Below are positions 52,485 through 60,819 of a stretch of DNA of 64,000 bases, in pieces. The stretch lies in contig NZ_JAAXOW010000001.1 in NCBI RefSeq assembly GCF_012396185.1, forward strand, positions 930,001 through 994,000. The letters are read 5' to 3'. The stretch comes from Sanguibacter hominis ATCC BAA-789 (lineage in GTDB: Bacteria > Actinomycetota > Actinomycetes > Actinomycetales > Cellulomonadaceae). The translations under genes and the position numbers were made by a program. Each line of letters begins with the position of its first letter. Position 1 is the stretch's first letter. The notes below the pieces were generated by a model. The model saw only the letters and a list, made by a program, of their open reading frames with translations. It had not been told where the DNA came from and did no database searches.

Positions 52485-53426
52485 TCAGCGGACGACGAGC
52501 TTCGTCCTGCCCGACGCTGCGGACTTCACCGTCGAGGACCCTGCGTACCTCGCCTTGACGATCCACGTGCCCTTCGCCAGGCGGGGCAGGGTGACGGTTG
52601 CCTTGCCCTTCGCGAGCCTGGCGGTGCGCACGACCTTCTTCTTGCCCTTGGTCGCCGTCACGGTGACCTTGCCGCTCGGCGTCGTGCGCGAGGCGGTGAC
52701 CTTGACCGTCACCTTCGCCTTGGCCCGCGTCGAGATCTTCTTCCTCTTGATCGTGGTCTTGACCTTGGCGGGCGCCTTCGTGACCGCCCGCGACACGGTG
52801 AGGTTGTCGAGGCTCGAGCCCGCGGGCAGGAAGCTCCGCAGGGCGTCCGCGCCCTTCGGGGTGAGCGTCAGCCCGGTCGCAGCGACGGTGACCTTCTCCC
52901 CCGACCTCGTGACCTTCGTGCCGGATGCCGGTGCGGTGCCGATCGTGACGTCGTTCGACACGAAGGTGCCCGGGGTGAAGTGCGTCGCGCCCTGCGGCAC
53001 GACGACGGTGAGGTCGGCGACGACGGACGTCGCCTTCGACGTCGTGACGACCTTGATGTCGCCGAGCGTGATGACGAAGTCGTGCGCGGGGAAACGGTAG
53101 GTGACGGACCCGCTCGTGCGGATCGTCGTCGTCGCACCCTCCGTCGCCGACGCGACGGGGAATACGTACGGGCGGCGCTCGTCCGTGCCGGCCGCGGCCG
53201 GGTCGAACGTCGCGGGCTTGTTCGGGACGATCCGCGTGCCTGCGGTCAGCCGGTTCGCAGGGCTACCGACGTAGCTGCGGAAGCTCTCGCGGAAGCCCCA
53301 GCGGAGCGCGGCGTCGGACGAGCTCGACGCTGCGACGGCGGTCGGTGCGGCGACGGCGGCCCCGGCGAGCGTGAGGGCGGCGGTCACGAGGGCGCCCACG
53401 GCGCGGCGAGCTCGGGTCGTGGTCAT
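52485..53426 (-). CDS. HtaA-domain secreted protein with Ig-like domain
   Basis: 313 aa exported protein. After a signal peptide (1-33) comes an HtaA domain (about 38-195): LRWGFRESFRSYV, YVFPVASATEGATTTIRTSGSVTYRFPAHDFVITLGDIKVV. HtaA domains bind heme in corynebacterial uptake. A Lys/Thr-rich Ig-like domain follows (205-313, VTVKVTASRTTPSGKVTVTATKGKKKVV). No membrane anchor is visible. No other hmu/hta gene is in the window. ATG 53426 has GGAG upstream. Confidence 0.82.
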   Translation of the reverse strand: MTTTRARRAVGALVTAALTLAGAAVAAPTAVAASSSSDAALRWGFRESFRSYVGSPANRLTAGTRIVPNKPATFDPAAAGTDERRPYVFPVASATEGATTTIRTSGSVTYRFPAHDFVITLGDIKVVTTSKATSVVADLTVVVPQGATHFTPGTFVSNDVTIGTAPASGTKVTRSGEKVTVAATGLTLTPKGADALRSFLPAGSSLDNLTVSRAVTKAPAKVKTTIKRKKISTRAKAKVTVKVTASRTTPSGKVTVTATKGKKKVVRTARLAKGKATVTLPRLAKGTWIVKARYAGSSTVKSAASGRTKLVVR

Positions 53427-53974
53427 GGCGTGCTCCAGGTTCAGCAGGACGTACGGGCCGAGGGCCGTGGCGCTGGCTGCGCACGGTGAGGAGGCAACCC
53501 GGTGAGGATAGCCCGCAGGGACGAGAAAGCGCCGGGTCCGATCCCCCGATCCAGGACCCGGCGCACCACACCCACGCCACCGTTTCCCCCGAACCGGCGG
53601 CACCAGGGCGCCACGAAGATCTCACGGCGACCGTGACGGACCTGCGCGGACCAGCGTCTGGGACGTGGTGCCCCCGCACCTCACCCCGACGCCTGGCGGC
53701 ATCTCTGGCTAGTCGCGCCATGGCCGGTGACCCAGGGCCCAGGCGAGCGACGTCGCTGCACGCTTGGCGTGCACACCGAAGCGTGCCAACGACCCAGTGG
53801 TCCCGCAACCGGAAGAGCGGTCGTGTGGATCACCCGGCGCGTCACCCCTGACCAGCGGCGATGCGCCCTCAGCCAGGTTTGCGCGAGATTCCGCGGCTCA
53901 CAGCCCTCTCGCTACCTCCCGCAGGGGTGCAAGCATTCACCCGCTCGTCTCGGCCAGCGAGACCCACGCGTGTC
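53427..53974. other. 548-bp region without a gene
   Basis: It holds a strong hairpin at 53529-53564. The remaining DNA (53566-53974) has no coding frame I believe and no tRNA, riboswitch or repeat that I recognise. Confidence 0.6.
53529..53564 (-). terminator. Terminator-like hairpin with T-run
   Basis: GCGCCGGGTCC/GGACCCGGCGC, a perfect 11-bp stem with a 14-nt loop, followed on the minus strand by TTTCTCGT. It could end the thiamine operon transcript 410 bp downstream of its last gene. Confidence 0.6.
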
Positions 53975-55087
53975 TCACGCGCAGGGCGCGCACCGGCCCA
54001 GGGTGAGGCGTAGCTGCACGACATCACCCACGTCGAGCGACTCGAGCGCCCGGGCCCCCGTCGCCGCCTCGTGGACCGTGACCGTGCCGAGCCCGTCGAT
54101 CTCGACGAGCGCCGACGCCGCACCGCGACGGAACGGGACGCCCGTCACGACCCCGCGGCGCAAGAGCGCCACGTCGCGCTCCGCGCCGTCGGGCCCGTCC
54201 AGGCCGTCGGAGCCCAGCCCCAGCAGGCGGAAGCCCCCCGGCGGTACCGCGAGCGACGCCCCGTCCACCGTGACGAACACCTCGTAGCCGAGGAACGACG
54301 CCACCGTCCGGTCGGCAGGCGCCGCCCACAGGTGGGCGGGCGTCCCCTCCTGCAGGACCGCGCCGCGCGACATGACGGCGACCCGGTCCGCGACCGTGAA
54401 CGCCTCGTCCTGGTCGTGCGTCACGAACACGGCCGTCGTGCCTGTCGCGAGGAGCGCGACGCGCAGGTCGACGGCGAGCCGCTCGCGCAGCTCACGGTCG
54501 AGCGCGGACAGCGGCTCGTCGAGGAGCAGCAGCCCGGGCGCGGGCGCGAGCGAGCGGGCGAGCGCGACACGCTGCCGTTCCCCTCCCGACAGCGTCGAGA
54601 CCTGCCGGGTCTCGTAGCCTGCGAGCCCGACGGCGTCGAGCAGCTCCGCGACGCGCGCCCGCCGCCGCGCCACCGGGACGCGCTCCCGCCGCCCGCCGCG
54701 CAGCGCACGCCCCTCGAGCCCGTACGCCACGTTGCCCGCGACGTCGCGGTGCGGGAACAGCTGGCCGTCCTGGAACATGAGCCCGATGCCGCGCTCGTGC
54801 ACGGGCAGACCCGCGAGCGACCGACCGCCCCACGAGATCTCACCCGTGCTGCGCTCGAGCCCGGCGACCGCACGCAGCAGGCTGGACTTGCCGCAGCCCG
54901 ACGGTCCGAGCAGGGCGAGCACCTGCCCGTGCGGCAGGTCGAGCGACACCTCGTCGACGGCCCGCACCGGGGCGTCGCGGCGCGAGGCGGCCTCGTACTC
55001 GACGACGACGTCGCGCAGCCGCAGGCCGGGCGCGCCCTCCGTCCGCGCGTCCGCCACGGCGCTGCGTGCCGCCACCACATCGACCAT
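53975..55087 (-). CDS. thiQ: Thiamine ABC transporter ATP-binding protein
   Basis: 370 aa. Walker A GPSGCGKSS, signature LSGGERQRVALARSLAP, Walker B LLLLDEPLSALD and H-loop VFVTHDQDEAF. A C-terminal regulatory domain of 100 residues follows. It powers the permease next to it. ATG 55087 overlaps the permease stop (TGATG). Substrate is inferred from the upstream TPP riboswitch. Confidence 0.9.
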   Translation of the reverse strand: MVDVVAARSAVADARTEGAPGLRLRDVVVEYEAASRRDAPVRAVDEVSLDLPHGQVLALLGPSGCGKSSLLRAVAGLERSTGEISWGGRSLAGLPVHERGIGLMFQDGQLFPHRDVAGNVAYGLEGRALRGGRRERVPVARRRARVAELLDAVGLAGYETRQVSTLSGGERQRVALARSLAPAPGLLLLDEPLSALDRELRERLAVDLRVALLATGTTAVFVTHDQDEAFTVADRVAVMSRGAVLQEGTPAHLWAAPADRTVASFLGYEVFVTVDGASLAVPPGGFRLLGLGSDGLDGPDGAERDVALLRRGVVTGVPFRRGAASALVEIDGLGTVTVHEAATGARALESLDVGDVVQLRLTLGRCAPCA

Positions 55088-56862
55088 CAGAGCTCTCCTG
55101 CCTTGTCGCCGCGCATCTGCTCGGCCACCACCATGACCGTCGCCGTCACGACAGCCAGCACGACCGCCGCGGCGAGCGCCGTCCCGAAGTTCTCCGCGCC
55201 CGGCCGCCCGATCAGGCGGAAGATCACGACCGGGAGCGTCGCCGAGTCGGGCCGCGCGAGGAACGCCGTCGCACCGAACTCCCCGAGGGACACCGCGAAC
55301 GCGAAGCCGACGGCGAGGCCGAGCGGACGCGTGACGAGCGGCAGGTCGACCGTCGCGAGGACGCGGCCCGGGCGTGCGCCGAGCGTGGCTGCCGCCTCGC
55401 GCAAGCGCGGGTCGAGCGCGCGCAGCACAGGCAGCACGGTCCGCACCACGATCGGGATCGCGACGACGGCCTGCGCGACGGGCACGAGCAGTCCCGACGC
55501 CCGCAGGTCGACGCCGAGGCCGAGCGGCCGGTCGAGCGTCACGAGGAACCCGAAGCCGACCGTCACGGCGGAGACCCCGAGCGGGAGCATGAACACGCCG
55601 TCGAGCAGGGCGAGGCCGCGGCGCCCGGCCCGTGAGCGCGCACGTCGCGACACGACGAGCGCGACGAGCCCGCCCACGACCACGGCGATCACGGCGGCGC
55701 CCGCGGCCGTGCGCAGGGACGTGCCCGCAGCCTGCCACGCGGTCACGGACGAGCCCGCGACCGGCTGGGCGAGGTTGCGGTAGTTCTGCAGCGTCCACGC
55801 GCCGTCCGCGGTGCGCAGGGAGCGGACGAGCAGGTTGGCCATGGGCCACACGAGCAGCCCGAGCACGACGACGGCGGTCACGGCGAGGCTCGTGGCCCCG
55901 CCCGCGCCGAGGCCGCGCAGGCGCAGCCGACGCTCGCCGGGCGCCGCGCCGAGGAGCGCGAGCGCGCGCACGCGCCGCGCCGACGCCCGGCCCGACACCC
56001 ACAGGACCGCCGCGACGACGACGAGCTGCAGGACCGACAGGACCGCGGCCGCGCGCAGGTCGAGGAACTGCGTCGTGCGGACGTAGATCTCCGTCTCGAT
56101 CGTGCCGAAGCGGCTGCCGCCGAGGATGAGGACGGTGCCGAACGCCGTCGCGCAGAAGAAGAACACGAGGGCGGCCGCCGACGCGATCGCGGGGGCGAGC
56201 GCGGGGAGCGTGACCGTCCGCAGGACGCGCAGCGGGCTCGCACCGAGGGCGCGCGCGGCCTGCTCGGGACGGGCGTCGAGCTGCGCCCAGAACCCGCCGA
56301 CCGTCCGCACCACGACGGAGTAGTTGAAGAAGACGAGCGCGACGACGATCGCGGTGAGGCTCTGGTCGAGGCCGAGCGCGCCGAGCGGGCCCATGTCCAT
56401 GAACAGGCTGCGGAACGCGACACCGACGACGACGGTCGGCAGGACGAACGGCACCGTGACGACCGCACGCACGAACGCACGGCCGGGGAACGTCCGCCGG
56501 TACAGCACGTACGCGCCGGGGAGGCCGAGCAGGACGGAGAGCACGGTCCCGAGGCCGGCCTGCAGGAAGGTCAGGCCGACGACGCGCCACGTGCGCGGGC
56601 GGCCGAGCACCTCGCCGAACCCGCCGAGGTCCCACGCGGCGGGCGACCACGCGGGGTGGGCGACGGCGTCGGGCGCGGCGAAGCCCTTGAGGATCATCGT
56701 CGCGACGGGCCACAGGAAGAAGACCGCGAGGAACAGTCCCGGGACCGCGACGGCGGCGAACCAGAGTGCACGCCCGGTCGCCCTGCGCCGGGCACCGCCG
56801 GGCGCCGCGTCCCCGTGGGGGGCGCGGTTCCCGGTCGGTGCCGGCGCGAGGGTCGTCGTCAC
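55087..56862 (-). CDS. thiP: Thiamine ABC transporter permease (two permease domains)
   Basis: 591 aa with about 12 helices and two EAA loops: EQAARALGASPLRVLRTVTLPAL and REAATLGARPGRVLATVDLPL. The double-permease form is that of ThiP. GTG 56862 follows the binding protein stop by 13 nt. Confidence 0.9.
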   Translation of the reverse strand: MTTTLAPAPTGNRAPHGDAAPGGARRRATGRALWFAAVAVPGLFLAVFFLWPVATMILKGFAAPDAVAHPAWSPAAWDLGGFGEVLGRPRTWRVVGLTFLQAGLGTVLSVLLGLPGAYVLYRRTFPGRAFVRAVVTVPFVLPTVVVGVAFRSLFMDMGPLGALGLDQSLTAIVVALVFFNYSVVVRTVGGFWAQLDARPEQAARALGASPLRVLRTVTLPALAPAIASAAALVFFFCATAFGTVLILGGSRFGTIETEIYVRTTQFLDLRAAAVLSVLQLVVVAAVLWVSGRASARRVRALALLGAAPGERRLRLRGLGAGGATSLAVTAVVVLGLLVWPMANLLVRSLRTADGAWTLQNYRNLAQPVAGSSVTAWQAAGTSLRTAAGAAVIAVVVGGLVALVVSRRARSRAGRRGLALLDGVFMLPLGVSAVTVGFGFLVTLDRPLGLGVDLRASGLLVPVAQAVVAIPIVVRTVLPVLRALDPRLREAAATLGARPGRVLATVDLPLVTRPLGLAVGFAFAVSLGEFGATAFLARPDSATLPVVIFRLIGRPGAENFGTALAAAVVLAVVTATVMVVAEQMRGDKAGEL

Positions 56863-56875
56863 GGTCGTGCCCGTC

Positions 56876-57961
56876 TCAGCCGAGCATCGTGTCGGTCCAC
56901 GACTCGATCCAGGCGTCGCGGTTCGTGGCGAGCGTCGCGGGGTCGACCGTGATCGTCTTCTCGGCGAGCGGCCCGAACTTCTCGAAGGCGTCGGGCAGGG
57001 CGACGGCCGGGTCGACCGGGTACATGTACACGGTGTCGGGGAGGGCGGCCTGGAAGTCGGCGGAGAGCATGTAGTCGACGAGCGCACCCGCCGCTGCGGG
57101 GTTGTCTGAGCCGGCGATCACGCCCGCGTACTCGACCTGGCGGAAGCACGTCGCGGGGAGGGACGACGTCGTGGACTCGTCCCCGTCGAGCGTGTAGGCG
57201 GGCGAGGACCCGTACGAGAGGACGACGGGGCGGGGCCCGTCCTCGCCGCCGCCAGAGAACTCGACGTAGTACGCGTCGGACCACGAGTCGGAGATCTTGA
57301 CGCCGTTGTCCTTGAGGCTCTTCCAGTAGTCGAGGTAGCCGTCCTCGCCGTAGGCGCCGACGGTCGCGGCGAGGAAGGCGAGGCCGGGGGTCGACGTCGC
57401 GGGGTTGGTGAGGACGACGAGGTCCTTGAGCGCGGGGTCGGCGAGGTCGTCGAGGGTCGCGGGGACGGGCACGTCGGGGTGGGCCTCGAACCAGCGGTCG
57501 TCGACGTTGAGGCACACGTCGCCCTGGTCGACGGGGGTGAGCGCGTCCGAGCCGTCGAGCCGGAGCGCCTTCGCGGCGTCGGGCAGGGCGGGGGATGCGT
57601 GCTCGGCGAAGACGCCGGCGTCGAGGGCGCGTGCGCCGAAGATGTTGTCGATCCCGTAGGCGACGTCCCCGAGGGGGGCGTCCTTGGTGAGGATGAGCTG
57701 GTTGACGAGGGTGCCGCCGTCGCCGAGCTGGGTGACCTCGACGTCGAGGCCGAGCCCCTTGAGGTCGGCCTTCTGCTCGTCGGTGAGCTCGAACGAGTCG
57801 TGCGTGACGAGGGTGACCTTGCCGGTGGGCGGGCCGGCGGGCGTCGTCGTGGTGGTGGCGGCTGGGCTCTGCTCGGCCGAGCAGGCGACGAGCAGGCTCG
57901 TGGCTGCGATGGCGGCGAGCGCTCCTGCGGCGGCCTTGCTGCGGCGGGTCGTGATGGTCAT
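56876..57961 (-). CDS. thiB: Thiamine-binding lipoprotein
   Basis: 361 aa. The lipobox LLVAC places the lipid at Cys27, then a ThiB-type fold: VTLVTHDSFELTDEQ, DVAYGIDNIFGARALDAGVF, VVLTNPATSTPGLAFLAATV and YMYPVDP. It binds thiamine outside the cell for ThiPQ. ATG 57961 has AGGAGG 11 nt upstream, in the riboswitch expression platform. Confidence 0.9.
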   Translation of the reverse strand: MTITTRRSKAAAGALAAIAATSLLVACSAEQSPAATTTTTPAGPPTGKVTLVTHDSFELTDEQKADLKGLGLDVEVTQLGDGGTLVNQLILTKDAPLGDVAYGIDNIFGARALDAGVFAEHASPALPDAAKALRLDGSDALTPVDQGDVCLNVDDRWFEAHPDVPVPATLDDLADPALKDLVVLTNPATSTPGLAFLAATVGAYGEDGYLDYWKSLKDNGVKISDSWSDAYYVEFSGGGEDGPRPVVLSYGSSPAYTLDGDESTTSSLPATCFRQVEYAGVIAGSDNPAAAGALVDYMLSADFQAALPDTVYMYPVDPAVALPDAFEKFGPLAEKTITVDPATLATNRDAWIESWTDTMLG

Positions 57962-57997
57962 GTGCTGCGTGTCCTCCTAGGTCAAAGAGGGGTGCCG

Positions 57998-58030
57998 CGT
58001 CGTGCCCCGCGTGTGCTGCGGCGCACGACG
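57998..58030 (-). promoter_or_regulatory. Expression-platform hairpin of the TPP riboswitch
   Basis: CGTCGTGC (57998-58005) pairs with GCACGACG (58023-58030) between the aptamer and thiB. It may form when TPP is bound and block read-through or the ribosome site. Confidence 0.45.
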
Positions 58031-58042
58031 TGGAGAGAATCC

Positions 58043-58143
58043 CGACTCCCTACACCGGTGCTAGCCGGATCAGGTTCGAGGGTCTGCGGTGTCCGCACTC
58101 TCAGCGCTCGCCGTCCGGATCGGGTGGCAGCGCTCCCCTGTCG
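58043..58143 (-). ncRNA. TPP riboswitch (THI element) of thiBPQ
   Basis: The minus strand carries the conserved aptamer bases: GCTGAGAGTGCGG, then ACCCTCGAACCTGATCCGG and CACCGGTGTAGGGAGTCG. Closing helix P1 is CGAC/GTCG. It binds thiamine pyrophosphate and turns the importer off. Confidence 0.95.
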
Positions 58144-58204
58144 TTCGCGACCAGCCTACCGCTCGGCGGGGCGCGGATGGCGTGCGCCCTCTCACACCGA
58201 GATT

Positions 58205-58220
58205 AGTTGACGCTTCAACT
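58205..58220. promoter_or_regulatory. Inverted repeat before the dioxygenase-like gene
   Basis: AGTTGA-CGCT-TCAACT, a perfect 6-bp repeat 22 bp upstream of ATG 58242, of the kind bound by MarR- or HxlR-type quinone sensors. The regulator is unknown. Confidence 0.5.
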
Positions 58221-58241
58221 TATTCGAGGGAGACTCGACTC

Positions 58242-59171
58242 ATGAGCCGAGACATGATCGACGCCGCGAGCGCCCACGCCGCCGCCCCCTCCGCCCTCCT
58301 GCCCGGCGACCGCCTCGCAGCCGAGACGCACATGGACGCGGTCACGCTGTATGTCCGCGACATCGACGCGATGGTCGCGTTCTACACGAACGTCATCGCC
58401 CTCGAGGTCCTGGCGAACGACGCCGCCGACGGGCGCGCCGCCGTCGTCACCCTCGGCCGCGGCACGACGCCGCTCGTCGTCCTGCGCGAGGCGCGCGACC
58501 TGCCCCCGCGCCGCCCCGGCGAGGCCGGCCTCTTCCACACCGCGATCCTGTTCGCCGACGCCGCGGGCCTCGCCGCGACCCTCGCCCGCGTCGCCCAGCT
58601 CGCCCCGCAGCTCTACACGGGCGCGGGCGACCACCTCGTCTCCGAGGCGTTCTACCTCGACGACCCCGAGGGCAACGGCATCGAGCTCTACGTCGACCGC
58701 CCGCGCGACCAGTGGCGCTGGCGCGACGGCCACGTCGAGATGGCGACCCTGCACCTCGACCCGAACGCGTTCATGGAGCAGCACCTCGACGAGGCCGTCC
58801 TCGCCGCACCCCACGGCGCCGCCGCGACGCTCGGCCACGTCCACCTGCAGGTCGGCGACATCCCGACGGCACGCCGCTTCTACGTCGACACGCTCGGGTT
58901 CGAGGCGACGACAGAGATGGGCTCCGCGCTCTTCGTGTCCGCGGGCGGCTACCACCACCACATGGCGATGAACACGTGGGCGTCGATGGGCGCAGGCCCG
59001 CGCCCCGTGAACCTCGGCCTCGGCGAGGTGTCGATCGTCGTCCCGACGCGCGACGAGATCGGCGCACTGACCGACCGTCTCGCGCACGCGGGCATCGCCG
59101 CAGCGGACGACGGCGCGGTGCTCACGTTCGCCGACCCGTGGCGCAACGAGATCCGCGTCGCGGTCGCCTGA
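58242..59171 (+). CDS. VOC/extradiol-dioxygenase-like protein (CatE type)
   Basis: 309 aa with two glyoxalase/bleomycin-resistance modules. The first starts DAVTLYVRDIDAMVAFYTNVIAL; the second has metal ligands His in GHVHLQVGD, His in YHHHMAMNTW and Glu in NEIRVAVA. It resembles CatE/MhqO ring-cleaving or quinone-detoxifying enzymes. ATG 58242 follows GAGGGAG. Confidence 0.85.
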   Translation: MSRDMIDAASAHAAAPSALLPGDRLAAETHMDAVTLYVRDIDAMVAFYTNVIALEVLANDAADGRAAVVTLGRGTTPLVVLREARDLPPRRPGEAGLFHTAILFADAAGLAATLARVAQLAPQLYTGAGDHLVSEAFYLDDPEGNGIELYVDRPRDQWRWRDGHVEMATLHLDPNAFMEQHLDEAVLAAPHGAAATLGHVHLQVGDIPTARRFYVDTLGFEATTEMGSALFVSAGGYHHHMAMNTWASMGAGPRPVNLGLGEVSIVVPTRDEIGALTDRLAHAGIAAADDGAVLTFADPWRNEIRVAVA

Positions 59172-59184
59172 CGCGACCTCAGAC

Positions 59185-59230
59185 ACGGCCCGGCCCCCTC
59201 GTCGCTGCTGCGACGAGGGGGCCGGGCCGT
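59185..59230. terminator. Very strong bidirectional terminator
   Basis: A perfect 21-bp stem (59185-59205 with 59210-59230, core GGCCCGGCCCCCTCGTCGC) and a TGCT loop between convergent genes. Confidence 0.9.
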
Positions 59231-59246
59231 TCGCAGGCATGGGCTG

Positions 59247-59534
59247 TCAGCGGGACGCCTTGAGCGCGCGTCCCGCAGCGATCCTCGACGTCACCTTGCG
59301 GGCGCCCTTGTTCGCCGCGATGCGGCTCAGGGCTGCGACCGCGCCGGTGACAGCGGCGAACGTGACGATCCCCGCGATCGTCGAGTCGTTCTCGAGAGGG
59401 TCCTTGGGTGCGTCGTGGCCCGTGGTCTTCTTCCACACGGCGCCGAGGACCTTCTGCGCCAGCCATGCCGCCAGCGCGGACGTGCCGATCAGGATCAGCT
59501 TGTCGACCATGCCGTCGTCGTTGTCGTCAGCCAC
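59247..59534 (-). CDS. DUF4235 small membrane protein
   Basis: 95 aa: VDKLILIGTSALAAWLAQKVLGAVWKKTTGH and STIAGIVTFAAVTGAVAALSRIAANKGARK, two membrane helices typical of DUF4235. GTG 59534 has GAGGAG. Function unknown. Confidence 0.85.
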   Translation of the reverse strand: MADDNDDGMVDKLILIGTSALAAWLAQKVLGAVWKKTTGHDAPKDPLENDSTIAGIVTFAAVTGAVAALSRIAANKGARKVTSRIAAGRALKASR

Positions 59535-59657
59535 GTCGGTGCTCCTCGTCGCTCGTCGGTGCGGCAGCCCGGGGCAGGCGGCCACCGTCACCACGCTACC
59601 GGGACTGCACGGCGACGCACATCGGTCACGCCGCACCCGCACGCCATGGGGCCCCTG

Positions 59658-59676
59658 CCAGGACCGCCAGTCCTGG
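59658..59676. promoter_or_regulatory. Inverted repeat upstream of the secreted HExxH gene
   Basis: CCAGGAC-CGCCA-GTCCTGG, a perfect 7-bp repeat 74 bp before GTG 59750. Confidence 0.4.
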
Positions 59677-59749
59677 TCTCAGGGATGGCGACGGTGCACG
59701 ATGGAGAGGGCTGCCGCACGGCGGCTCCCGGGACCGAGGAGGACGACCC

Positions 59750-60691
59750 GTGCGACGAGGCACCCGTCGCGCCATGACGGCGCTCGCCAGCGCGCTCGCG
59801 CTGTCCTGGGTGCTCACGTCGGCGGCACCCCGCCAGTCGCTCCCGGCCATGACGGGTGACGGCCTCGTGCGCGCCGTCGCCGCAGGCGCTGGCGAGGCGG
59901 CGGGCGCGACGGGCGCCCACGCGACGATCACGGACGTCGACCATCCCGACGTCGCGGCGACGGACGAGGACGTCGTCGTGACGGTCGAGGTGAGCGAGGC
60001 AGGCCCCACGGTGCGGCTCGACCGCCGCGGCGGGGCCGGTTGGGTGACGGTCGCGGAGGCGACGGCCGAGACGACGACGGTGGCGCTGCCGGTGCCGAGC
60101 AGGGCGGGCGACGCGACCTACCGCGTCGTGCTCGTGCCCGCGGGCGCCGGGACGGTGCGGACGAGCCCTGACCTGACGATCTTCCAGTCCGACGCGGTGG
60201 CGCACGCCGCGTACGTCGCCCGCGCGCGGGACGCGGTCCAGGCGTACTGCCCGCTCACGCCGATCTACGTGGACTCGCCCGACGTGCGGTCGGGCTCGAC
60301 CGTCGGCAAGGCTCGCTCCTCGTGGTCGTGGGCGGACGGGCAGGCGAGCTGGACGCAGTCGATCCGGCTGCGCTCCGGGCTCGCGGACGACATCCTCGAG
60401 CACACGGCGCTGCACGAGTGCGCGCACGTCGTCCAGGTGCGGCCGCTCGTGGACGGTGAGCGTGCGTACGAGGCCTCGACGGCGCGCACGGAGCGTCGCT
60501 ACGCGCGCGGCCCTGCGGAGCCGGGCGAGCTGCAGGCGGACTGCATGGCGTCGGTCGTCACGGGCCGCCCGTCCGTCATGTACTACGCGCGGACCTGCTC
60601 GGCGCGGCAGCGCGCGGACGCGCGGGACATGTGGCGCGAGCACGGGTCCCACCGCCAGTCGCCCGCGCTGTCGTGGGCCTGGAAGGACTGA
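59750..60691 (+). CDS. Secreted protein with HExxH metal-binding motif
   Basis: 313 aa. A signal peptide (about 1-28) is followed by an Ig-like region (50-145). The C-terminal part has LHECAHVVQVR (HECAH = HExxH) and a downstream ELQADCMAS, a pattern of zinc metallopeptidases (gluzincin-like, with Glu as possible third ligand). Cys pairs YCPL, HEC, DCM and RTCS suggest disulfides. GTG 59750 has GAGGAGG. Protease activity is inferred. Confidence 0.75.
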   Translation: MRRGTRRAMTALASALALSWVLTSAAPRQSLPAMTGDGLVRAVAAGAGEAAGATGAHATITDVDHPDVAATDEDVVVTVEVSEAGPTVRLDRRGGAGWVTVAEATAETTTVALPVPSRAGDATYRVVLVPAGAGTVRTSPDLTIFQSDAVAHAAYVARARDAVQAYCPLTPIYVDSPDVRSGSTVGKARSSWSWADGQASWTQSIRLRSGLADDILEHTALHECAHVVQVRPLVDGERAYEASTARTERRYARGPAEPGELQADCMASVVTGRPSVMYYARTCSARQRADARDMWREHGSHRQSPALSWAWKD

Positions 60692-60739
60692 TCGGGGCCG
60701 CCGGCCCGCTGTGATCCTGACCGCATCGGTCGCTCCGTG

Positions 60740-60768
60740 TTGACGTCGTCGTCGCGCAGGCATAATTT
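60740..60768 (+). promoter_or_regulatory. Promoter of the pseudo-ABC/YhgE operon
   Basis: TTGACG (-35, 60740-60745) and TAATTT (-10, 60763-60768) with exactly 17 bp spacing. Confidence 0.8.
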
Positions 60769-60791
60769 TGTACTGACCAGTCAGACCAAAA
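60766..60791. promoter_or_regulatory. TetR-type operator over the -10
   Basis: TTTTGTACTGAC and GTCAGACCAAAA around CA: 10 of 12 positions are symmetric. It overlaps the -10 and start site, so binding would repress the operon. The regulator gene is not in view and may lie past 64000. Confidence 0.8.
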
Positions 60792-60819
60792 GGCTGCCGC
60801 CACGCTCAGGAACAGGACC

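Noticed and set aside
53505-53513. DtxR/IdeR half-site AGGATAGCC before the HtaA gene
   Set aside because: Only one half matches; the other side shows no symmetry.
55088-56713. Open minus-strand frame joined to the thiQ frame
   Set aside because: It overlaps the thiP frame and is low-complexity Arg-rich sequence; ThiQ starts at 55087.
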